From CAYGZL01 sp964354345 (GTDB lineage Bacteria > Chloroflexota > Anaerolineae > Anaerolineales > UBA4823), in assembly GCA_964354345.1 (NCBI GenBank), contig CAYGZL010000152.1:1-25420 (forward strand): 25,420 nucleotides of DNA, written 5' to 3'. The notes beneath the pieces were generated by a model. It was given only the letters and a program-made list of their open reading frames with translations. It searched no databases and was not told the DNA's origin. The translations under genes were made by a program, and so were the position numbers. Shown here piece by piece: positions 7,722 through 17,289 of the stretch (position 1 is its first letter; every line of letters starts with the position of its first letter).

Positions 7722-8330
7722 TTGCTACGTTATAATGCCGGATGATTTCTTGGACTCTGAAGCGCACGGCATAGTCATAGAGTAAATCAATATCCCTATC
7801 AGTTCTCTATACATAGCGTCTCAGAGCCCCGTAAACGAGCGGCATCTCCATCTGGTTTCTGCTTCGCACGATGTCGCAGATCGTCCTTTCCAACCCGGTG
7901 GCTCGAATGGGATTGCCATGAGCTGATTTCATTGTGATCACTCTCGTGTCGAACAGATTCCGATTGACGTAGAAAATCTTCTGCCCACTCTGGATTAGGA
8001 AGACGGAATGGTAACCAACCGGCACCGTAAGTGAATATTGCAATGGGTTTCGATCGGTCACATCGTGGAGATAGAGCGCGGTTTCGTGCGAGTAAATCGA
8101 AGATTTATAGATGGCCTGTATGCTGAATAATTCGTCCTGGATCGAATCTTTCGCCTGATAAACGCCTCTGGAAATCTTTTCAATTACGCCGTTTCTCTCC
8201 ATGATGGAAAGGTAAGTTCTGGGAATGTTGAACTCAGCCAGATCGGAATTACAAGAGTACCGTTCCGGCTTGCTATAATTTTTCTGGTTCGCTCCAGAGG
8301 TGATAATGCGTCTTGTACAACCATACTCAT
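7711..8330 (-). pseudogene. AbiEi-family antitoxin pseudogene (frameshift plus nonsense)
   Basis: Reassembling frames on the minus strand gives a nearly full AbiEi-type antitoxin of about 206 codons. The true start is the ATG at 8330 (or 8324). That frame encodes ERTRKIIASRNGTLV and then loses the reading frame near 8250. One missing base there would restore SDLAEFNIPRTYLS, after which the main frame continues with the winged-helix and core motifs SRGVYQ and SHETALYLHD and reaches ALRRYV. A TAG (7807-7809) interrupts, but the same frame continues with homologous sequence (DLLYDYAVRFRVQEI) to a TGA inside the terminator hairpin. A TATAAT stands directly before the ATG. AbiEi proteins neutralise AbiEii toxins by repressing transcription and blocking the toxin. 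No cognate toxin directly follows. The 131-codon piece from 8202 could still be made, but it lacks the first DNA-binding helices. Confidence 0.8.
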
Positions 8331-8435
8331 ATTATAATTAAAATGAGTATAGTTATAAAGAACAGCTCACCCCCTATCCTTCTGTTCCAATGTGTGCAAA
8401 ATGTTAGGCAAAGCCGAATATTTAGTACAAACTGC

Positions 8436-8477
8436 TTCGTAAATCGTCACCTTTTGGTTAAGGTGACGATTTACGAA
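8436..8477. repeat. Perfect 18-bp inverted repeat
   Basis: The two arms (8436-8453 and 8460-8477) are perfect reverse complements around the six-base loop TTGGTT. The core word CGTAAATCGTCACC is shared with the inverted repeat before the toxin-antitoxin pair at 7552-7590. It could be the operator of the decayed AbiEi system, a small REP-like element or a hairpin terminator, although no T-run follows. Confidence 0.85.
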
Positions 8478-8732
8478 AAGTGTCGTAGAAACACCATAAA
8501 GCTTCCTGCAATCCAGAGCCGCATCAATCATTTCTCTCAATCTGTCAACGACAATTAGATTTGCCCATTGACGACAATGAGAAATGCCCATAGTTGATCG
8601 TGCAACGATCTGCACATTTCGATAGCCTGCTTTCGCCGGAGCTATCCGTAGCGCAAAGGAAGCCACGGAGACGAGCACCGTCAAGGGGAACAATCTGGTT
8701 GATAACGGTGAGCTATCTTTCATAGTCCGTGG

Positions 8733-8761
8733 TACAATAATCAATAATAATTATCTATAAA
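8733..8761 (+). promoter_or_regulatory. perR promoter region with Fur/PerR-box-like palindrome
   Basis: ATAAT-A-ATTAT (8744-8754) is a perfect 5-1-5 palindrome matching the core of the known PerR box (TTATAATnATTATAA). TACAAT (8733-8738) and TATAAA (8756-8761) are possible -10 boxes overlapping or flanking it. Binding here would give autorepression, as is known for PerR proteins. Confidence 0.6.
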
Positions 8762-8784
8762 TATTTACTATCTTCATAAATCTC

Positions 8785-9222
8785 ATGACCGATCCAGATG
8801 TACGTTTTAATCAACTGATTGCCGCATTGAAAGAACGCGATTTCCGGCTTACCCCCCAGCGGGTCGAGCTGGTGCGTCTCATCGCCGCCAGTGAAGGACA
8901 TCCCAGCGCGGCGCAGCTCTATGAAAGGATCAAGGTTCAATTTCCCACCATGAGCCAGGCCACGGTTTACAAAACCCTGGCGCTGCTCAAAGAAATGAAC
9001 CAGGTCTTAGAAATTGATTTGCGAGATGACAGCCGCTATGATGGCAACCGCCCTCAGCCTCATCCGCATTTGATTTGCATGAAATGTAACAAAATCGTTG
9101 ATGGGGAAGTATCTCTCGATCAGGAAGCGCTTAGAAAGCTGGAGCAAGTATCGGGTTATACGATTTTGCGTCCTCAAATAACCCTTTATGGGCTTTGTCC
9201 AGACTGTAAAGCGGAGAGATAA
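8785..9222 (+). CDS. perR: Fur-family peroxide-sensing regulator, PerR type
   Basis: A 145-residue Fur-family repressor. The winged-helix domain comes first (FRLTPQRVELVRLI; HPSAAQLYERI; SQATVYKTLALLKE), then the dimer and metal domain. The regulatory metal ligands of PerR are all in place: His39, Asp86, His93, His95 and Asp106. Two CxxC pairs (Cys98/Cys101 and Cys138/Cys141) form the structural zinc site. The Asp at the position of Bacillus PerR Asp104 favours PerR over Fur. In PerR, bound iron oxidises these histidines on contact with peroxide, which releases the DNA. It sits 75 bases upstream of katG in the same direction, a classical regulator-target pair. The ATG has little Shine-Dalgarno sequence before it. 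Fur or Zur function cannot be fully excluded. Confidence 0.88.
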   Translation: MTDPDVRFNQLIAALKERDFRLTPQRVELVRLIAASEGHPSAAQLYERIKVQFPTMSQATVYKTLALLKEMNQVLEIDLRDDSRYDGNRPQPHPHLICMKCNKIVDGEVSLDQEALRKLEQVSGYTILRPQITLYGLCPDCKAER

Positions 9223-9242
9223 GAAGTTCTTCTTAGAAACCG

Positions 9243-9257
9243 CGAATAATTTATTCG
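9243..9257 (+). promoter_or_regulatory. 7-1-7 palindrome before katG
   Basis: CGAATAA-T-TTATTCG is a perfect 7-1-7 inverted repeat, the exact geometry of Fur-family boxes. It lies in the 75-base gap between perR and katG, about 40 bases before the katG start. It is a likely PerR operator, though its sequence departs from the Bacillus consensus. Confidence 0.6.
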
Positions 9258-9297
9258 TACTGCTTCAACAATTCACACCACGAAAGGAGTAAATAAG

Positions 9298-11481
<2,184 letters not shown>

Positions 11482-11514
11482 TCGCAGCAAGGTCAAGCAA
11501 AGCCATTTGATGCA

Positions 11515-11559
11515 CCACAACACATCCCTCGGATCTGTAATCTGGGGGATGTGTTGTGG
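11515..11559 (+). terminator. Hairpin after katG
   Basis: Fourteen-base arms (11515-11528 and 11546-11559: CCACAACACATCCC and its complement) are perfect around a 17-base loop, 33 bases after the katG stop. No strong T-run follows, so termination may be weak or Rho-assisted; it may instead protect the mRNA end. Confidence 0.6.
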
Positions 11560-11863
11560 ATTAATGGTCGGATCGCTTAATACCGAAAAGCTGCACGGAT
11601 TACCAGTCGGTTTTGCTCTGCGTCTCCACGGAAGAACCCACCAACCCATCTAGGCATACGTTTCACGGTTTTCATATTCTCTCCGATCTTGAGCAAATAT
11701 TTTTACTATTTCTACCATTATACTCTACAATATGTTATAATAATATATACAATATAGGACAATCTCTGGGAAAACTCTATCTCCCTGCTTGTGGGTGCGT
11801 TTGTTGAATGCGGCAAAGGAATGTCGCAATGACCAATAAGCTGGTGTTGAAAGGAAATCGTAT
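11560..11863 (+). promoter_or_regulatory. Intergenic region holding the promoter of the light/heme gene cluster
   Basis: No gene is seen. An AT-rich core (11695-11760) contains two -10-like boxes, TATACT (11719-11724) and TATAAT (11736-11741), without a clear -35 box. The stretch GTTATAATAATATATAC is similar to Fur/PerR-type AT-rich sites, but it is not a clean palindrome. AAGGAAA precedes the SOUL start. This is the only good promoter candidate before the 8.3-kb same-strand cluster. Confidence 0.5.
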
Positions 11864-12433
11864 ATGACAGAAACCCCGAAATATTCTATAATCAAGAAAC
11901 AAAACGAGATTGAAATCCGGAATTACCCCACTTACATTCAAGCTGAGGTAGCCGTTGACGAAAAGCAATATCAATCAGCCATTGAAAAAGGTTTCAATGT
12001 TCTGGCGGGATATATTTTCGGCAATAATGTCTCGAAACAAAAAATCGAGATGACCACCCCCGTCCAGGCATCTCACTCCGAAAAAATAGCCATGACCACA
12101 CCGGTTACTGTCACCGGCGAATCCGGTTTCACGGTGGCTTTCATCATGCCATCTGTATACACCCTGGAAACACTGCCGCAGCCGAGAGACAGCCGGGTTC
12201 ACTTCAAACGGATTCCCGCCCGCTCCCTGGCTGCCATCCGGTTTTCTGGGTTCTTCCGACAGGATACGATCCAGAAAAACAAGCAGCGCCTCAGCCAATG
12301 GCTGCAAGGACAAGGCATTGAAACGGAAGGGGACTTCATCGTGGCTGGATATAATCCTCCCTGGGTGCCGGGATTTCTGGCGCGCAACGAAGTCTTGATC
12401 CAGATCGAAACTGAACTTCAGGAGAAAAAATGA
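11864..12433 (+). CDS. SOUL-family heme-binding protein
   Basis: A 189-residue SOUL/HEBP protein. The N-terminal signature IRNYPTYIQAEVAV, the central KIEMTTPV and IAMTTPVT pair, and the C-terminal ARNEVLIQIE segment are typical. There is no signal peptide, so it should be cytoplasmic. Members bind heme and other tetrapyrroles with modest affinity; the bacterial role is poorly known, with trafficking or buffering proposed. A GAAAGGAAA site precedes the ATG. It opens the heliorhodopsin cluster, and its stop overlaps the next start by ATGA. With TspO, a Rieske oxygenase and KatG nearby, a role in handling photoreactive porphyrins is a reasonable guess. Confidence 0.88.
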   Translation: MTETPKYSIIKKQNEIEIRNYPTYIQAEVAVDEKQYQSAIEKGFNVLAGYIFGNNVSKQKIEMTTPVQASHSEKIAMTTPVTVTGESGFTVAFIMPSVYTLETLPQPRDSRVHFKRIPARSLAAIRFSGFFRQDTIQKNKQRLSQWLQGQGIETEGDFIVAGYNPPWVPGFLARNEVLIQIETELQEKK

Positions 12434-12831
12434 TGCGGTATTTCAAACTCTACCTTGTTTCACTGGCAGCCTTCTTCGCCATTGACATGGTTTGGCTGGG
12501 CCTGGCAGCGCGCTCGTTTTACCAGCAGCATCTCGGCTTTCTGATGGCCCCCAGCCCCAATTGGTTTGTGGCGATCATTTTCTATTTGCTGTTCGTCGTG
12601 GGCGTTTTGGTGTTCGTCGTTTTGCCCGGCCTGGAGAAGGATTCGCTCAAAATAACCCTGCTGCGGGCGGCTTTGTTTGGTCTGATCACCTATGCCACCT
12701 ACGACTTGACCAACCTCGCCACATTGAAAGATTGGCCCGCGCTGCTCAGCATGGTGGATATGCTTTGGGGAACGTTTCTGAGTATTTCAGTCAGTTGCAT
12801 CGGTTTCATCGCCGGCAAACGGCTTGTTTAA
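12430..12831 (+). CDS. DUF2177 family membrane protein
   Basis: A 133-residue protein with four membrane helices. The start (YFKLYLVSLAAFFAIDMVWLGL), given here only as its position at residues 3-25, and the later ATYDLTNLATLKDWP segment match the DUF2177 family. The conserved Asp near the end of helix 1 and the YDLTN motif at the end of helix 3 are visible. Function is unknown. The start overlaps the SOUL stop, so translation is coupled. DUF2177 genes are often found near DUF1295 and photolyase-type genes, which fits this cluster, but I state that from general memory. Confidence 0.75.
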   Translation: MMRYFKLYLVSLAAFFAIDMVWLGLAARSFYQQHLGFLMAPSPNWFVAIIFYLLFVVGVLVFVVLPGLEKDSLKITLLRAALFGLITYATYDLTNLATLKDWPALLSMVDMLWGTFLSISVSCIGFIAGKRLV

Positions 12832-12877
12832 TGCGATAATCAGTGAACAATTTCTTTTCATAAAAAGAGAAAATAAA

Positions 12878-13684
12878 ATGGCAGCCAAAAGTAACGCAAC
12901 AGACAGTTCTACAAGCGCAACGGATCGCAAGTTTACCGGATTGCGGCGCTTCAACCTGGTCATGGGATTCCTGCACCTGGTCCAGGGCATCCTCATGATC
13001 CTGATCAGCAATGACACCACTTACCCGATCTTTACCAATTACCTGAATTTTGATATTGCCACCCACTCGCTCAAGCCCAACACAGAGCTGTTCTATAATC
13101 TGCCGTTTGGGGTAGCCGTGGCTTTCTTCCTGCTCATCTCGGCTGTAGCGCATTTCTACCTGGCGACAATTGGCTACGGGCGCTATGTGGCAAACCTGAA
13201 GAAGGGCATGAACCCGGTTCGCTTTTATGAATATGCCCTCAGTTCTTCGCTGATGATCGTTCTGATCGGCATGCTGATTGGGCTTTGGGATCTGGGTGCG
13301 CTGATCCTGATCTTCACCCTCAATGCCACGATGAACCTGTTTGGCATCATGATGGAGCTGCACAATCAGCACACCGAGAAAACGAACTGGACGGCCTTTA
13401 TCTACGGCTGTATAGCCGGGATCGTGCCATGGATCGTGATCATGCTCTACTTCGTGGGCGCGGTCAATTCTGGGGATGCCAAGCCGCCGGCATTTGTGTA
13501 CGCCATTGTCCCGACATTGTTTGTCTTTTTCAATATCTTCGCCATCAATATGGTCTTGCAGTATAAGAAGATTGGCCCATGGAAGGATTACCTGTTCGGG
13601 GAACGCGTCTATATCATCCTGAGCCTGTCAGCCAAAACCGTGCTGTGCTGGCTGATCTGGACCGGCACCCTGGCCCCTGTATAG
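12878..13684 (+). CDS. Heliorhodopsin
   Basis: A 268-residue seven-helix retinal protein of the heliorhodopsin family, which is inverted in the membrane compared with type 1 rhodopsins. The retinal Schiff-base lysine is Lys253 in SLSAKTVLCW. The counterion is Glu118 in RFYEYALSSSLM. His33 and His92 match the two inner histidines of heliorhodopsin 48C12. Other family marks are ELHNQ (160-164) and GERVYIILSLSAKT. The soluble N-terminus is Ser/Thr-rich. Heliorhodopsins have long photocycles and no general ion pumping, so light sensing or regulation is likely. Known bacterial studies link some to photolyase and glutamine synthetase. The start at 12878 has AAAGAGAAA before it and removes an 18-codon extension. 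It lies three intact genes before a photolyase in one direction. No retinal synthesis genes are in the window. Confidence 0.95.
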   Translation: MAAKSNATDSSTSATDRKFTGLRRFNLVMGFLHLVQGILMILISNDTTYPIFTNYLNFDIATHSLKPNTELFYNLPFGVAVAFFLLISAVAHFYLATIGYGRYVANLKKGMNPVRFYEYALSSSLMIVLIGMLIGLWDLGALILIFTLNATMNLFGIMMELHNQHTEKTNWTAFIYGCIAGIVPWIVIMLYFVGAVNSGDAKPPAFVYAIVPTLFVFFNIFAINMVLQYKKIGPWKDYLFGERVYIILSLSAKTVLCWLIWTGTLAPV

Positions 13685-13753
13685 TGCAAGCCCTTATTGG
13701 CTCCATCCACACAAACCCGGATTCGGATTACTGAAAGTAAAAGGTATGATTCC

Positions 13754-14623
13754 ATGAAAACAACCGATCGTAATGCGCTCATCGTTTTCCCGATTTTGGT
13801 CTTGATCGGCATGTTGGTGGCGCTTGCCGGCAGCCAGGGTGGCAGCCGGATTGCAGGGATCCCGGTCTTTGCCCTGCTGGTTGGCCTGGCCTTTCTCATC
13901 CAATGGCTGGTCTTTATCCCGGCTTACTGGCGGCAAACCGAGAAGTTCTTCGATCTGACAGGCAGCCTCACGTATATCACCGTCAGCACGCTGGCCCTGT
14001 TTTTGAGCGCCGGTGTGGATGGCAGAGCGATCCTGGTGTGGGCGCTGGTTGTGATCTGGGCAGTCCGCCTGGGCATCTTCCTGTTCCGCCGTATCCAAAA
14101 AGCGGGCAAGGATGATCGTTTCGATGAGATCAAGCCTTCCTTTATTCGCTTTCTGAACGTCTGGACCATCCAGGGCTTGTGGGTTACCTTCACGATGGCC
14201 GCTGCGCTGGTCACAATCACCACGACTAACCGTAAAGAGATGGATCTGTTCGCCCTGGTTGGCTTCCTGGTGTGGATTTTCGGATTTACGATGGAAGTCA
14301 TGGCTGACCATCAAAAAAGTCGTTTCAGCGCGAATCCGGACAACAAAGGCAAGTTCATCCAAACCGGGCTGTGGTCTCGCTCCCGTCACCCCAACTACTT
14401 CGGCGAGATCGTGCTGTGGGTTGGCGTTATGATCATCGCCCTGCCGGTTCTGCAAGGCTGGCAATGGGTGGCTCTGATTTCTCCGATTTTTGTCACTCTG
14501 CTTATCACCCGCGTCAGCGGCGTTCCTTTACTGGAAAAAAAGGCCGACCAGAAATGGGGTGGCCAGGCAGAATATGAAGCCTACAAGAAGCATACGCCCG
14601 TGTTGATCCCGCGGTTGAAATGA
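13754..14623 (+). CDS. DUF1295 family membrane protein (steroid 5-alpha-reductase-like)
   Basis: A 289-residue integral membrane protein with about seven to eight helices. The C-terminal signature ADHQKSRF, then GLWSRSRHPNYFGEI, then EAYKKHTPVLIPR is that of DUF1295, related to 3-oxo-5-alpha-steroid 4-dehydrogenases and ICMT-like methyltransferases. This fold binds NAD(P)H or S-adenosylmethionine at the C-terminal His/Tyr/Glu region. The substrate is unknown and may be an isoprenoid or other lipid. The start at 13754 has AAAAGG about 10 bases upstream. It lies 69 bases after heliorhodopsin. A link to retinal or carotenoid-like isoprenoids would be attractive, but no sequence feature proves it. 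Confidence 0.85.
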   Translation: MKTTDRNALIVFPILVLIGMLVALAGSQGGSRIAGIPVFALLVGLAFLIQWLVFIPAYWRQTEKFFDLTGSLTYITVSTLALFLSAGVDGRAILVWALVVIWAVRLGIFLFRRIQKAGKDDRFDEIKPSFIRFLNVWTIQGLWVTFTMAAALVTITTTNRKEMDLFALVGFLVWIFGFTMEVMADHQKSRFSANPDNKGKFIQTGLWSRSRHPNYFGEIVLWVGVMIIALPVLQGWQWVALISPIFVTLLITRVSGVPLLEKKADQKWGGQAEYEAYKKHTPVLIPRLK

Positions 14624-14636
14624 TTGGCTGCAACGC

Positions 14637-14864
14637 ATGAACTACCAGCACCGTTTTCGTGTTCCGGTATCCATTGAGCAGGTGGCTGAATTTCACCGCC
14701 GCAGCGCCAGCATGGTCGCCATCACCCCTCCGCCGATTGTGGTTAAGGTGCAGCGCGCCCCGGCGGTTTTGGCTGATGGTGATGAGATGGCTTTTACGAT
14801 GTGGCTCGGCCTTGCCATTCTATTTGCTTATCGAGCATGGAAAACAAGGAGAATACTGCAATGA
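14637..14864 (+). pseudogene. Truncated SRPBCC-family gene fused to a membrane tail
   Basis: The first ~55 codons (QHRFRVPVSIEQVAEFHR, ITPPPI, EMAFTMWLG) match the start of SRPBCC/START-like cyclase-dehydrase proteins, which bind hydrophobic ligands and are normally about 150 residues. The similarity ends at MWLG. The last 20 residues (AILFAYRAWKTRRILQ) look like the end of a membrane helix with a basic tail. A deletion seems to have joined the 5' end of one gene to the 3' end of another. The stop overlaps the Rieske start by ATGA, so the remnant may still couple translation. Confidence 0.65.
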
Positions 14865-15847
14865 TTCGCAATCAATGGTACGTTGTCTTGGAATCTAACG
14901 AGGTCGGGGCTCACCCCATCGGAATCACCCGCCTGGGCGAGAAAATGGTCTTCTGGCGAGACCAGGTGGGTAAGGTCTGCGCTGCTGTGGACCGCCGCCC
15001 GCATCGCGGCGTGGCGCTCAGCGCCGGGGTGAAATATGATGAACATTTGCAGTGTCCCTTCCACGGTTTCGAGTTCGATTCGTCTGGCCAGTGCGTTTTA
15101 GTTCCAGCCAACGGGCGTAATAGTGTCGTTCCCAATGCCATGCGGCTGATTACTTATCTGACCTATGAAGCCCATGGGTTAATTTGGTTGTGGTGGGGAA
15201 ACCCAGCGCCTCAAGATCTGCCGGCGCCGGAATTCTTCGACAACCTGGATGAAACCTTCTATTACGGTTCAGCCCGCGATCCCTGGGACGCCCATTATTC
15301 ACGAGTCATCGAAAACCAGTTGGATGTCGTTCACCTGCCGTTCATCCACCGGAACACCATCGGGCACGGCAACCGTCGGGTGGTGGATGGGCCGGTGGTG
15401 GAATGGAAGGGCGACAAGATGCTCTATACCTACGTATTCAACCGCGTAGATGATGGGACAGCGCCGCGGAAACCCAGCGAGCTCTCGCCCAAATCAGCCA
15501 CCAGCGTTCATCTGGAATTCATCTTCCCCAACCTGTGGCAGAACTATATCAGCGAAAAGGTGCGCATCCTGGCGGCATTTGTCCCGGTGGACGACGAGCA
15601 CACGATCCTCTACCTGCGGTTTTATCAGAAGTTTATGCGCTTACCCCTGCAGGGCCAACTGGTTGCCCGTCTGGCCATGCCGATGAACGTGTATATTGCT
15701 CACGAGGACCGGCGGCTGGTGATCACCCAGCAGCCCAAGGCCAGTGGACTAAAGATTGGCGAGATTCTGATCCAGGGCGACCTGCCGATTATCGAATACC
15801 GCCGGAAGCGGGCCGCCCTTCAAAATCAAATTGGGCGCCAGTCATAA
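14861..15847 (+). CDS. Rieske-type oxygenase alpha subunit lacking one cluster cysteine
   Basis: A 328-residue Rieske non-heme iron oxygenase of the pheophorbide/chlorophyllide oxygenase-like branch. The Rieske motif reads RRPHRG (45-50) and CPFHGF (65-70). His48, Cys65 and His68 are present, but the first Cys is replaced by Arg46 (codon CGC at 14996-14998; TGC would restore it). The mononuclear iron site is intact: Asp155, His158 and His163 in ENQLDVVHLPFIH, with HED (281-283) a likely acidic ligand. Such enzymes use NAD(P)H through a reductase to hydroxylate a substrate. Without the Cys the 2Fe-2S cluster is unlikely to form normally. The start has AAGGAG upstream and overlaps the previous stop. 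The substrate is unknown; a tetrapyrrole would fit the neighbourhood. Confidence 0.85.
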   Translation: MIRNQWYVVLESNEVGAHPIGITRLGEKMVFWRDQVGKVCAAVDRRPHRGVALSAGVKYDEHLQCPFHGFEFDSSGQCVLVPANGRNSVVPNAMRLITYLTYEAHGLIWLWWGNPAPQDLPAPEFFDNLDETFYYGSARDPWDAHYSRVIENQLDVVHLPFIHRNTIGHGNRRVVDGPVVEWKGDKMLYTYVFNRVDDGTAPRKPSELSPKSATSVHLEFIFPNLWQNYISEKVRILAAFVPVDDEHTILYLRFYQKFMRLPLQGQLVARLAMPMNVYIAHEDRRLVITQQPKASGLKIGEILIQGDLPIIEYRRKRAALQNQIGRQS

Positions 15848-15885
15848 CGAGCGCCGGGCATGAGAAGCGATATCGGAGCAAGCGC

Positions 15886-17289
15886 ATGAATACTGCGTTC
15901 TGGTGGATCCGCCGTGACCTGCGGCTGGGTGATAACCATGCGTTGGCAAGCGCCCTGCGTCAAGCAACGGTGGTGCTCCCCGTATTTATCCTGGATCCCA
16001 GGCTGCTGGTATCGCCATATGTTGGACAGGCCCGGCTGGGATTTCTGTTCGAAGGCCTGCGCGCCCTGGATGCCAGTTTGCGCTGCCGGGGGAGCATGCT
16101 CATTGTGCGCCAGGGCGATCCACAAGTTGTGCTTCATGCACTGAGCGAGGAAACTGGCGCGGAGGGCATCTTTGCTGAGGCAGACGTCTCGCCCTACGCC
16201 CGCCAGCGCGATGAACGGTTGAAACGCGAGCTGCCCCTGACTCTCCTACCCGGCGTCACGGTTCACCCCTGCGCCAATTTGCACAAAGCAGATAGCTCGC
16301 CCTATACTGTTTTCACCCCCTTCAGCCGGATGTGGCGCAGCCTGCCCTTCCCTGGCAGCCCGTTTGCTGCGCCGGAACGTCTGCCCGCACTGCCTGCGCT
16401 GCCTAGCCTGGACCTACCCTCCAAACCTCGTCATCCCGCCAACAGCCCGTTTCCTGCCGGGGAAGCCGAAGCGCAGCGCAGACTGGCCGCATTCACCGAT
16501 CTCACGATCAAGCGTTACGCCGAGGACCGTAACCGCATGGATTTGGACGGCGCATCGGGATTGTCCCCGTACCTGCGCTTTGGGATGATTTCGGCGCGCC
16601 AGGCGGTTTGGGCGTCGCGCGAGGCCGAGGCACGCGCCGCGGATTCTCCCGCCCGGCAGGGTGCGGAAACCTGGCTTAACGAGCTGATCTGGCGCGAATT
16701 TTATGCCGCCATCCTGTACCATTTCCCTTATGTTCGCTGGATGACGCTTCGCCCGGAGCTGCGTAAAATCCCCTGTCGAGACGCCCCCGCTGATTTCGCG
16801 GCCTGGGCCGAGGGGCGCACTGGCTACCCGGTGGTGGACGCCGCCATGCGCCAGTTGAACGTTACCGGCTGGATGCACAACCGAGCGCGCATGATCGCTG
16901 CCTCGTTTTTGACAAAAGATTTATTGATCGATTGGCGGCTGGGCGAGCGCTATTTCATGCAGTACTTGCGGGACGGCGACCCGGCGGCCAACAACGGCGG
17001 CTGGCGTTGGACGGCAGGCACCGGCGCCGACGCCGCGCCATACTTCCGGGTGTTCAATCCCATCTTGCAAGGCAAGAAATATGATCCGCGCGGCGCTTAT
17101 GTGCGCCGTTGGATCACTGAATTGGCCGCCGTCCCCGATAAGTTCCTGCATACCCCGTGGGAGATGCCCGCGGATATGCAGCACCGCGCGGGTTGCATCA
17201 TTGGCAAAGATTATCCCACCCCTATTGTAGAGCACGCCCTGGCACGACAGTGCGTGCTTGCAGCTTACCGATCAGGAGGAAAACCATGA
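15886..17289 (+). CDS. phr: Deoxyribodipyrimidine photolyase (CPD class I type)
   Basis: A 467-residue cryptochrome/photolyase protein of normal length. The N-terminal antenna domain begins FWWIRRDLRLGDNHAL. The FAD domain shows GLSPYLRFG (225-233), WLNELIWREFY (263-273), TGYPVVDAAMRQL (312-324), GWMHNRARM (328-336) and the active-site stretch NNGGWRWTAGTGADAAPYFR (369-388). It repairs UV pyrimidine dimers using blue light and reduced FAD. Trp373 and Trp375 lie where electron-transfer and lesion-binding residues are expected. The start at 15886 follows GGAGC. Its TGA overlaps the F420-linked gene start. The antenna might be 8-HDF (deazaflavin), given that neighbour. It could be a cryptochrome-like photoreceptor, but the motifs favour a repair enzyme. 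Confidence 0.95.
   Translation: MNTAFWWIRRDLRLGDNHALASALRQATVVLPVFILDPRLLVSPYVGQARLGFLFEGLRALDASLRCRGSMLIVRQGDPQVVLHALSEETGAEGIFAEADVSPYARQRDERLKRELPLTLLPGVTVHPCANLHKADSSPYTVFTPFSRMWRSLPFPGSPFAAPERLPALPALPSLDLPSKPRHPANSPFPAGEAEAQRRLAAFTDLTIKRYAEDRNRMDLDGASGLSPYLRFGMISARQAVWASREAEARAADSPARQGAETWLNELIWREFYAAILYHFPYVRWMTLRPELRKIPCRDAPADFAAWAEGRTGYPVVDAAMRQLNVTGWMHNRARMIAASFLTKDLLIDWRLGERYFMQYLRDGDPAANNGGWRWTAGTGADAAPYFRVFNPILQGKKYDPRGAYVRRWITELAAVPDKFLHTPWEMPADMQHRAGCIIGKDYPTPIVEHALARQCVLAAYRSGGKP

Larger units (their letters stand above)
8331..8784. other. Intergenic region between the AbiEi remnant and perR
   Basis: I find no convincing gene in these 454 bases. Open frames on both strands (for example 8367-8744 minus) owe part of their length to the 42-bp palindrome at 8436-8477 and match no family I know. 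The right end holds the perR promoter and a Fur-box-like site. The middle may be decayed sequence. Confidence 0.6.

Noticed and set aside
8367..8744. 125-codon minus-strand open frame before perR
   Set aside because: No family match, and part of the frame is the 42-bp palindrome, which is open on both strands by symmetry. No ribosome binding site.
9221..9234. AAGAAG/CTTCTT inverted repeat after perR as terminator
   Set aside because: Six-pair weak stem with two-base loop and no T-run; more likely chance.
13694..14464. 256-codon minus-strand open frame opposite DUF1295
   Set aside because: Composition is Gln/Asp/His-rich as expected for the antisense of a membrane protein; no domain.
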